NCBI GenBank assembly: GCA_017964345.1
Contig: JAGCSD010000167.1
Coordinates: 1 to 7,228, forward strand
From: Clostridia bacterium
Lineage (GTDB): Bacteria; Bacillota; Clostridia; Christensenellales; QALW01
Reading direction: 5' to 3'
DNA length: 7,228 nt
In this document: positions 1-5,122 of the stretch, one piece after another
Numbering within the stretch: position 1 is the first letter of the stretch
Layout of the letters: every line of letters begins with the position of its first letter
Program-made: the position numbers and the translations under genes
The notes under the pieces: model-generated
Told to the model about the DNA's origin: nothing
What the model saw: the letters and a program-made list of their open reading frames with translations, nothing else
Databases searched by the model: none

Positions 1-171
1 GAAAAGGAACCCGTGGAACAGCATGGCGACCTGCGCCACATACAGGGTGAAGATCGACAGGGCTTTGGCGAAGTTCTCGTTTGCCAGTTTTGCTTTGCGA
101 AGCAAGAAACCGGGAATCATAAAGCAGAACAGCGTCAGAACCGATAAAAACAACGTAGAAATCTTTACCAT
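1..171 (-). CDS. AEC (auxin efflux carrier) family transporter, N-terminal part only
   Basis: Reading leftward from an ATG at 171-169 gives 57 codons open to the window edge, so the gene is truncated by the window and not broken. The visible protein starts MVKISTLFLSVLTLFCFMIP, followed by GFLLRKAKL, a NENFAKALS stretch and a second hydrophobic segment (FTLYVAQVAMLFHGFLF). A first helix ending in PGFLLRK, then an N-F-AK-LS turn and a second helix with a conserved-looking V/P-AM motif, is typical of the first two transmembrane segments of AEC-family membrane transporters, which export or import organic acids and related solutes. The start is supported by GGAG (plus-strand 180-183) 8 bases upstream. 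The gene follows tRNA-Thr(GGU) on the same strand by 47 bases with no separate promoter seen, so it may be read partly from the tRNA promoter. Substrate cannot be inferred. Family assignment rests on the N-terminus only. Confidence 0.75.
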   Translation of the reverse strand, partial: MVKISTLFLSVLTLFCFMIPGFLLRKAKLANENFAKALSIFTLYVAQVAMLFHGFLF

Positions 172-193
172 GGCTTACACTCCACATATAACG

Positions 194-218
194 AAAGGTG
201 CCGACGAGCAGCACCTTT
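194..218 (-). terminator. Hairpin between tRNA-Thr and the AEC gene (possible terminator or attenuator)
   Basis: An 8-bp perfect inverted repeat (194-201 aaaggtgc pairing with 211-218 gcaccttt, 9-base loop) starts right after the tRNA 3' CCA on the minus strand. Its trailing sequence reads TTTCGTTATAT, a poor U-tract. It could end the tRNA transcript, act as a leaky attenuator before the AEC gene, or help define the tRNA 3' end for processing. Confidence 0.45.
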
Positions 219-295
219 TGGAGCTGATGACGAGAGTCGAACTCGTGAACCTCATCCTTACCAAGGATGCGCTCTACCTACTGAGCTACATCAGC
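219..295 (-). tRNA. trnT: tRNA-Thr (anticodon GGU)
   Basis: The minus strand folds into a full cloverleaf. The 7-bp acceptor is GCTGATG (289-295) with CATCAGC (223-229), the discriminator is U (222), and CCA is encoded at 219-221. The D arm is GCTC/GAGC. The anticodon stem is CATCC/GGATG, with loop TTGGTAA placing anticodon GGT at plus-strand 260-262. The T arm is ACGAG/CTCGT with loop TTCGACT. It decodes ACC and ACU threonine codons. The variable region is 6 bases (AGGTTC), one longer than usual, giving 77 bases with CCA. Confidence 0.97.
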
Positions 296-315
296 GAATC
301 TGTTTGAACGGGACT

Positions 316-344
316 ATTATATAGCATCTTTCTCGATTTGGCAA
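316..344 (-). promoter_or_regulatory. Sigma-A type promoter of tRNA-Thr(GGU)
   Basis: On the minus strand TTGCCA (-35, 339-344) is separated by exactly 17 bases from a perfect TATAAT (-10, 316-321). Transcription would start near 308-310, about 15 bases before the mature tRNA 5' end at 295. Position, spacing and the strong -10 fit a stable-RNA promoter. Confidence 0.85.
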
Positions 345-423
345 GCATTTTTTTGAAAATTTTAGGGATTGGTAAGTTTCTGAATCTTTTTTATGATGTA
401 GGGAAAGACAGAGAAAAAACTAC

Positions 424-452
424 TTGAAAACATTTAAACATTCGGATATAAT
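424..452 (+). promoter_or_regulatory. Sigma-A type promoter of the phosphatase / STAS-kinase / PHP operon
   Basis: TTGAAA (424-429), a 17-base spacer and a perfect TATAAT (447-452) lie 62 bases before the first ATG. The leader would be about 55 bases. A TTGACA at 466-471 nearby has no good -10 at a normal distance and is probably chance. The quality of the match suggests vegetative expression by the housekeeping sigma factor and not a sporulation-specific one. Confidence 0.8.
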
Positions 453-514
453 GTAATGAGTATATTTGACAACAAACAGCGGATATTTTGAATATTGCAT
501 AACGGAGGCATGAT

Positions 515-1972
515 ATGAAGGATAAACCGTCTTCTTTATGGAAGCGATTGCAGAATAAGATGACGACCGATCCCATGTTCCACGAAACGGAAGTGCAGGC
601 AAACCGCCTCGGCGCACTGATGCTTTTGTGCAGCGGATCGATCCTGGTCTTGATTCTGATCTTGACAATGACAAATGTGTTCCCTTTGTCGGGGGAGCTT
701 ATGTATTCCAGCACTATCCAGGCGATCGTGGAGGTGTTGATTCTGTTCGTGATTTGCAGGATCGTCAAACATGACGCGTGGTGGCTGAAACCCCTGTTGC
801 TTGTCGGCATGGTGGTCGTATACGCACGGCTCGACAGTATGCTCACGCACAAAGCGGCAATCCTGATGGTTTTGCCCGTGGTGTTCAGCAGCCGCTATTT
901 TTCACGTAAATTGACTATTTTTACTTCGATCCTGACGACGGTTATCTTTTTCTGTTCGTCCTTTTGGGGCGCCACACACGGACTGATCAATCTCAATATT
1001 GTCACTATGCCCAAAGGAACCGAAATGATCGCAACCGGCGGGTTTTTGGGGGATGCGATTCTGAACGCCGGGGTGAGCGACGAAATGCTCATTTTCAACA
1101 CGTTGCTATATGACTATTTTCCCAAGTGGCTCATGTTCTCCATCACTTCCGTTATCAGTTGTAATATTGCCCGCCGTGGACGCAGTATGGTGATCACCCA
1201 GCACGAAAAAGATATGAAAACCGCGCGCATCGAATCCGAATTGGATCTCGCCACGCGCATTCAGGCGGATATGCTGCCGAATATCTATCCCGCGTTTCCG
1301 GATCGCCCGGAATTTGATATTTACGCGACGATGGATCCCGCCAAGGAGGTCGGAGGCGACTTTTATGACTTCTTCCTCGTTGACGATGATCATCTGTGCA
1401 TGGTCATAGCGGATGTGTCCGGCAAAGGCGTACCGGCGGCGCTGTTTATGATGGCGTCCAAGATCATTTTAGCCAACAACGCCATGATGGGGAAAAGTCC
1501 AGCACAGATTCTGACCGATACCAACGCGGCGATCTGCTCCAACAACCGGGAAGAAATGTTTGTTACGGTATGGCTCGGTATTTTAGAGATCTCCACGGGC
1601 AGGCTGACCGCCGCCAACGCCGGTCACGAATACCCGGTTCTGAAGAATCCCGACGGCGCGTTTGAGCTCATCAAAGATAAACACGGTTTTGTGATCGGCG
1701 GCATGGACGGCGCACGATATAAGGAATACGAACTTATGCTCAAACCCGGTTCCAAGCTGTTTTTCTATACCGACGGCGTGCCCGAGGCAACCGACGCGCA
1801 AGGACAGATGTTCGGAACGGACAGCATGATCGCCGCGCTCAATCTTGATAATACAGCCGAGCCTGAGCAAATATTGAAACACGTGCGCGCCGCCGTTGAC
1901 GATTTCGTCAAAGACGCGGAGCAGTTTGACGATCTCACTATGCTTTGCATGGAATACAAAGAACGGAGATAA
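515..1972 (+). CDS. Membrane-anchored PP2C-type serine phosphatase (SpoIIE/RsbU domain)
   Basis: This 485-residue protein has about six hydrophobic membrane segments (roughly residues 33-52, 67-85, 91-105, 112-126, 132-150, 204-219). A charged helical linker (228-252) leads into a SpoIIE/RsbU PP2C phosphatase domain (about 250-482). The linker and entry resemble the family signature E-L-x-A-x-x-IQ-x-x-MLP. Metal-binding and core motifs are all present: EVGGDFYDF (278-286), IADVSGKG (298-305), NAGHEYPVL (368-376), FFYTDG (416-421) and FDDLT (471-475). Such enzymes remove phosphate from a serine on a STAS-domain antagonist and so release or activate a partner-switch target. The obvious substrate is the STAS domain of the next protein, encoded 4 bases downstream. 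The membrane part does not match a sensor family I recognise. Its job would be to sense an envelope or small-molecule signal (inference). Start: ATG 515 has GGAGG at 504-508, 6 bases away; an ATG at 510 stops at once. It resembles sporulation SpoIIE in layout but has fewer TM segments and is much shorter, so I do not call it spoIIE. Confidence 0.93.
   Translation: MKDKPSSLWKRLQNKMTTDPMFHETEVQANRLGALMLLCSGSILVLILILTMTNVFPLSGELMYSSTIQAIVEVLILFVICRIVKHDAWWLKPLLLVGMVVVYARLDSMLTHKAAILMVLPVVFSSRYFSRKLTIFTSILTTVIFFCSSFWGATHGLINLNIVTMPKGTEMIATGGFLGDAILNAGVSDEMLIFNTLLYDYFPKWLMFSITSVISCNIARRGRSMVITQHEKDMKTARIESELDLATRIQADMLPNIYPAFPDRPEFDIYATMDPAKEVGGDFYDFFLVDDDHLCMVIADVSGKGVPAALFMMASKIILANNAMMGKSPAQILTDTNAAICSNNREEMFVTVWLGILEISTGRLTAANAGHEYPVLKNPDGAFELIKDKHGFVIGGMDGARYKEYELMLKPGSKLFFYTDGVPEATDAQGQMFGTDSMIAALNLDNTAEPEQILKHVRAAVDDFVKDAEQFDDLTMLCMEYKERR
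1965..1969 (+). promoter_or_regulatory. Ribosome binding site fixing the start of the STAS-kinase-HATPase gene
   Basis: GGAGA lies inside the last codons of the phosphatase gene, 7 bases before ATG 1977. It favours 1977 over the longer in-frame ATG at 1896, which lacks such a site and would add 27 residues overlapping the phosphatase gene and unlike any STAS domain. Confidence 0.8.
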
Positions 1973-1976
1973 TACT

Positions 1977-3548
1977 ATGACAGACAATATCGTAAAAATT
2001 GTATTGACCGGAAGAATCGATTCCGGGAACGCCGCTCAGACAGAGCAAAATATCTTATCACAGCTTGCCGGAAAAGGCAACGTTGCCATCCGTCTTGACG
2101 CATCCGATCTTACCTACATATCCAGCGCGGGACTTCGCGTAATCCTGCGTCTGAAAAAACTCTGCCCGGAATTAACGATCTCCGGCGTAAATTCCGAGGT
2201 TTACGAAATTTTTGAAATGACCGGTTTCACCGAAATGATGACCGTGGAAAAGGCGTATCGCGTCGTTTCTGTGGAAGGATGCGAGGTCATTGGCGAGGGC
2301 GCTAACGGGAAAGTTTACCGCATTGACGGCGATAACGTCGTCAAAACGTATAAAAATGCCGACGCGCTTTCCGAAATTCAACATGAGCGCGAGGTAGCGC
2401 GCTTGGCATTGATCCTCGGTGTGCCGACGGCGATTTCCTACGACGTTGTAAAGGTTGGAAACAGTTACGGTTCGGTTTTCGAACTGCTCAACGCCAAATC
2501 GTTCTCCAAGCTTCTGGCAAACGAACCGGAACGCTTTGATTGGTGCGTTTCCGAATATATCAAAATGCTCAAGAAAATACACGGTATTACGGTGCCTGAC
2601 GGAAAACTGCCGCCTATCAAAGACAAAGTGTTCAAAGCCGTTCAAAGAACCAAAGATATACTGCCGGAAGACTTGGGCGAAAAACTGGTGCGTATGACGG
2701 AAGCCATTCCCGAGAGCGACCGCATGATCCACGGTGATTATCATACGAAAAACATTGTGCTTGCCGGCGATGAGGTGCTGGTGATCGATATGGACACCCT
2801 TTCGGTAGGACATCCGATCTTTGACCTGATGCGTATGTATAATTCCTATATCGGGTATTCGGAAAACGATCCCGCGGTCATTTTGAAATTCCAGGGCTTT
2901 GACCAAAAAACGGCCCGAAGATTCTGGCAGGAGAGTCTTAAAGCGTATTTCAATACGCAGGATGAAGAGGATCTTAAAACGATTGAAGACAAAGTCCGCT
3001 GCCTGTCTTACGCTTATCTGACCGATTGGGGCAACCGCCATCAGGCTGAACCCGATCTGATCGCGCTTTGGAAAGAACGGCTGATCGCGCTTTTACCGCA
3101 GGTGGATTCTCTGAGCTTTGATGTGACGATAGAAGAGGAATCTAATCCGAATGAGCTGGAAGTAGATGCGTCCGTTGACAATATGCAAACGGTGCTGGAC
3201 TTTGTCGATTCTTTTCTTGCGTCGGTCGCCTGTCCCGTAAAGCCGCAGATGCAGATCGACCTCGCCGTGGAAGAGATCTTCGTCAATATCGCACGATATG
3301 CTTATGCACCGAACCAAGGAAAAGCCACGGTGAAAGTATCCGGAGATCCCGCGACGGTCACGATCACCTTTATGGACAGGGGTATTCCGTACGATCCATT
3401 AAAAAAACAGGATCCCGACGTAACGCTTTCCGCCGAGGCGCGGGAGATCGGGGGATTGGGCATCTTTATGACGAAAAAGATTATGGACGACGTGTCATAC
3501 GAATATAAGAATGGTCAGAACATTCTGACGCTAAAAAAGAAAATCTGA
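1977..3548 (+). CDS. Three-domain regulator: STAS antagonist + APH-like kinase + RsbW-like HATPase
   Basis: The 523-residue, soluble-looking protein joins three domains. Residues 1-97 form a STAS domain of the SpoIIAA/RsbV type, with LDASDLTYISSAGLRVIL (40-57) carrying the expected phospho-acceptor serine (S49/S50, S50 the likelier). Residues about 101-380 are an aminoglycoside/choline-kinase-like (APH) domain: glycine-rich loop IGEGANGKVYRI (105-116), lysine K123, Brenner motif IHGDYHTKNI (251-260; D254, N259), metal motif VIDMDT (269-274) and GHPIFDL (279-284 region). Residues about 384-523 are an RsbW/SpoIIAB-type GHKL ATPase: N box LAVEEIFVNIARYAY (429-443), G1 DRGIPYDP (467-474), G2 GGLGIFM (492-498). 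In partner switching the ATPase phosphorylates the STAS serine and sequesters a target, and a PP2C phosphatase reverses this. Here antagonist and ATPase share one chain. The APH substrate is unknown and it could phosphorylate a small molecule or a protein. Start ATG 1977 is 4 bases after the phosphatase stop; the TGA stop overlaps the PHP start. Confidence 0.92.
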   Translation: MTDNIVKIVLTGRIDSGNAAQTEQNILSQLAGKGNVAIRLDASDLTYISSAGLRVILRLKKLCPELTISGVNSEVYEIFEMTGFTEMMTVEKAYRVVSVEGCEVIGEGANGKVYRIDGDNVVKTYKNADALSEIQHEREVARLALILGVPTAISYDVVKVGNSYGSVFELLNAKSFSKLLANEPERFDWCVSEYIKMLKKIHGITVPDGKLPPIKDKVFKAVQRTKDILPEDLGEKLVRMTEAIPESDRMIHGDYHTKNIVLAGDEVLVIDMDTLSVGHPIFDLMRMYNSYIGYSENDPAVILKFQGFDQKTARRFWQESLKAYFNTQDEEDLKTIEDKVRCLSYAYLTDWGNRHQAEPDLIALWKERLIALLPQVDSLSFDVTIEEESNPNELEVDASVDNMQTVLDFVDSFLASVACPVKPQMQIDLAVEEIFVNIARYAYAPNQGKATVKVSGDPATVTITFMDRGIPYDPLKKQDPDVTLSAEAREIGGLGIFMTKKIMDDVSYEYKNGQNILTLKKKI

Positions 3549-4426
3549 TGGGGCGTGTGCGGTGTATGGCGGACTTGCCCGATAAAATCGATCTTCATAT
3601 ACACACGACTGTTTCCGACGGTACCGACACGCCGCTGCAGTTGCTTGCAAAGGTGCGGGAGGCTGGAATTGGCGTCTTTGCCGTCACCGATCACGACGCG
3701 GTAAAGGGAGGACAGATTATCCGCTCGCTTCTGCGCGAGGACGATCCCCGTTTTATCCAAGGCGTCGAGTTTTCCTGCAAGGACGAAAAAGGCAAGTATC
3801 ATATCCTCGGATACGGATTCGATCCCGCGAGCGACGCCGTGCAGAGCGTCGTTCGGCATGGGCACGCCCTGCGCATGAGAAAGGTTGCGGCGAGGCTGGA
3901 CTTTTTGAAGGCGGAATTCGGTTTTTCCTTTCCGGAGGAAGAGATCGCTCGGCTTTTGCAACTTGACAACCCCGGCAAGCCGCACATTGGAAATTTGATG
4001 GTGAAGTACGGCTTTGCCGATACGAAAGAGGATGCGATCAATCATTATCTTAACCGCCTGCACTTTGCTGACGAATACGTAAGACCGGAGGAAGCGATCA
4101 CGGGGATTCTTGCCGGCGGCGGCATTCCCGTACTGGCGCATCCGTTTTTCGGAAGCGGCGACGAGCTGATTCTCGGTGAAGAAATGCAAGAACGGCTGTG
4201 TCGCCTGATCGCATACGGCTTGCAGGGGATTGAGGCGTACTATTCGGGTTTTTCAAACAAACTGAGGAATGAGGCGCTGTTTCTTGCCGACCAATACCGT
4301 TTATTTGTTACCGCAGGAAGCGATTATCATGGAGAAAATAAGCTGCTCAAGCTTGGAGATACCGGGCTTGACGGTGTAACGGAATATCCGGAGGGATTGC
4401 GGCGCTTTTTGGCGAATGTGATATAA
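3548..4426 (+). CDS. PHP-family metallophosphoesterase (YciV/RNase AM-like, COG0613 type)
   Basis: The 292-residue protein carries every PHP metal-site motif in order: DLHIHTTVSDGT (15-26; H17, H19), FAVTDHD (44-50; D48, H49), GVEFS (72-76; E74), KPHIGNLMVKYG (144-155; H146), VLAHP (195-199; H198), GIEAYYS (227-233) and GSDYHG (257-262; D259, H261). The insert between the GVEFS and VLAHP motifs, with R-x-x-K-x-x-x-R-L and the PHI motif, resembles the YciV/TrpH group. Characterised members of that group act on 3',5'-bisphosphorylated nucleotides or as 5'-3' exoribonucleases. A cytosolic trinuclear-metal phosphoesterase is expected; the precise substrate is unknown. ATG 3548 overlaps the upstream stop as TGATG, implying translational coupling. 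No strong Shine-Dalgarno site is seen. An alternative ATG at 3566 (residue 7) would leave all motifs intact. The close coupling to a signalling protein is the unusual part. Confidence 0.9.
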   Translation: MGRVRCMADLPDKIDLHIHTTVSDGTDTPLQLLAKVREAGIGVFAVTDHDAVKGGQIIRSLLREDDPRFIQGVEFSCKDEKGKYHILGYGFDPASDAVQSVVRHGHALRMRKVAARLDFLKAEFGFSFPEEEIARLLQLDNPGKPHIGNLMVKYGFADTKEDAINHYLNRLHFADEYVRPEEAITGILAGGGIPVLAHPFFGSGDELILGEEMQERLCRLIAYGLQGIEAYYSGFSNKLRNEALFLADQYRLFVTAGSDYHGENKLLKLGDTGLDGVTEYPEGLRRFLANVI

Positions 4427-4640
4427 ACACGGCTTCTTTTTAAGAGAAATATGAGATCTGCCGCGGCAGTGTGTTCGCCGTATTAAGCGGCATCCGCGAT
4501 GAGATCGGGCGTATGGAGAGCGTTGAAAAATGTGAACGGAAACGCTATCCTATGCCCGCCGGAAAATGTACTGCTGTTTTTTTGACATGGAACAGACAGT
4601 TGCGGAGTAACGGGATAATACCGGCAGGGAGGTAAAGGAA
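4427..4640 (+). other. Intergenic stretch without a convincing gene
   Basis: This 214-base stretch after the PHP gene holds a perfect 12-base palindrome CTGCCGCGGCAG (4458-4469), a weak GCCG/CGGC hairpin (4477-4480 with 4488-4491) and a possible promoter near its end. There is no hairpin plus T-run, so the end of the upstream operon is not marked by an obvious intrinsic terminator. One frame stays open from 4444 to 4635, but it has no ribosome site and no recognisable protein. Confidence 0.6.
4582..4619 (+). promoter_or_regulatory. Possible promoter of the Tic20-like gene (weak)
   Basis: A perfect TTGACA (4582-4587) and a good GATAAT (4614-4619) both occur just before the ribosome site, but they are 26 bases apart, too far for one sigma-A promoter. 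A TGGAACA (4588-4594) followed by CGGGAT (4611-4616) has the general form of an ECF-sigma promoter. Which element works, if any, cannot be decided by reading. Confidence 0.25.
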
Positions 4641-5006
4641 ATGGATAAAACCGCTGAGTTTGATCCGCGCGACATTCGAGATAACAAAGGCATTGCGGCG
4701 TTTGCCTATGTGGGATTTCTGTTCGTTATGCCGCTTTTGGGCGCGCCCGACTCGCGCTTCGCGCGATTCCACGCCAATCAGGGACTGGTGCTTCTGATTG
4801 ATGAAATGATAATGGGGGTATTCATTCTCGCGTCGCATATTTTGTCGGTGCAGTTTGACAGTATGCTGCTGCGTACCTTGCGGTTGATTCTGCTTCTGAT
4901 CCTTTACGCCGGTATGATCTTTTGCGTGGGATTCGGGCTTGTCAACACACTGAGAGGCAAGGCAAAGGAACTGCCGCTGATCGGCAAAACGCGAATCCTG
5001 CGCTGA
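4641..5006 (+). CDS. Small Tic20/DUF4870-like membrane protein
   Basis: A 121-residue protein with three hydrophobic helices (about 17-34, 47-69, 79-103). The signature NKGIAAFAYVGFLFVMPLL (15-33), the short charged turn APDSRFARFHANQGLVLLI (35-53) and the end of the last helix running into VNTLRGKAKELPLIGK closely resemble the small bacterial Tic20-like/DUF4870 membrane proteins. These are widespread and of unproven function. The R/H-ANQG motif at the start of the second helix is the most characteristic part. The start is well supported: AGGGAGG (4626-4632) sits 8 bases before ATG 4641. A strong terminator follows 20 bases after the stop, so it is probably a monocistronic gene. No function can be assigned from its neighbours. 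Confidence 0.8.
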   Translation: MDKTAEFDPRDIRDNKGIAAFAYVGFLFVMPLLGAPDSRFARFHANQGLVLLIDEMIMGVFILASHILSVQFDSMLLRTLRLILLLILYAGMIFCVGFGLVNTLRGKAKELPLIGKTRILR

Positions 5007-5026
5007 ACGCTGTTTTTACACAGTAT

Positions 5027-5060
5027 AAAAAGGGCAAGAGGTTTTCTCTTGTCCTTTTTT
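5027..5060 (+). terminator. Intrinsic terminator after the Tic20-like gene
   Basis: A 14-bp stem (5027-5040 with 5046-5059; one G-U pair, loop gtttt) is followed by a T-run (5055-5060). The A-run on the other side could let it work weakly on the minus strand as well. It separates this gene from sigK, meaning sigK needs its own promoter. Confidence 0.9.
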
Positions 5061-5063
5061 GTC

Positions 5064-5090
5064 ACGCACGCCGGCAAGTCTGCATATATT
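5064..5090 (+). promoter_or_regulatory. Candidate sporulation-type (sigma-E/sigma-K) promoter of sigK
   Basis: Between the terminator and the sigK ribosome site there are only about 45 bases. They contain CATATATT (5083-5090), which matches the sigma-E -10 consensus CATACANT at all but one defined position and resembles the sigma-K -10 CATANNNTA. An AC dinucleotide (5064-5065) lies 17 bases before it, as in sigma-K -35 regions; the sigma-E -35 match is poor. No convincing sigma-A promoter is present. Mother-cell control is expected for sigK, which supports but does not prove the call. Confidence 0.35.
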
Positions 5091-5105
5091 GTAGCAAACT
5101 GTCAA

Positions 5106-5113
5106 AAAAGGAG
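5106..5113 (+). promoter_or_regulatory. Ribosome binding site deciding the sigK start
   Basis: AAAAGGAG is 9 bases before ATG 5123. The in-frame ATG at 5114 touches the site and cannot be used, and ATG 5126 is 12 bases away. The longer open frame beginning at 4922 runs through the upstream gene and terminator and is not translated as such. Confidence 0.75.
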
Positions 5114-5122
5114 ATGCGGAAG

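Noticed and set aside
23..307. Plus-strand open frame at the left edge
   Set aside because: It runs antisense through the AEC gene and the tRNA-Thr gene, and its protein is not recognisable.
466..495. Second promoter from TTGACA at 466-471
   Set aside because: No acceptable -10 hexamer lies 16-18 bases downstream, whereas the TTGAAA/TATAAT pair at 424-452 is nearly ideal.
515..1972. Calling the phosphatase SpoIIE itself
   Set aside because: SpoIIE proteins are much longer, with about ten membrane segments and a central FtsZ-interacting region. This protein has about six and a short linker, and it is paired with its own STAS/ATPase fusion.
1896..1976. Upstream in-frame start giving a 550-residue version of the STAS-kinase-HATPase protein
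   Set aside because: It overlaps the phosphatase coding end, lacks a ribosome site and adds residues unlike a STAS domain. ATG 1977 has GGAGA at proper spacing and begins the STAS fold directly.
2172..3041. 289-codon open frame on the minus strand opposite the fusion protein
   Set aside because: It lies opposite a coding region with clear domain motifs, has no recognisable domain of its own, and is the kind of shadow frame expected opposite a long gene.
4444..4635. Open frame in the gap before the Tic20-like gene, with a possible GTG start at 4471
   Set aside because: There is no ribosome binding site, no recognised protein similarity, and it ends inside the next gene's ribosome site. Chance or a decayed remnant is more likely.
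4922..5122. Long N-terminal extension of the SigK reading frame
   Set aside because: It runs out of frame through the Tic20-like gene and across an intrinsic terminator. The SigK family start matches ATG 5123 with AAAAGGAG upstream.
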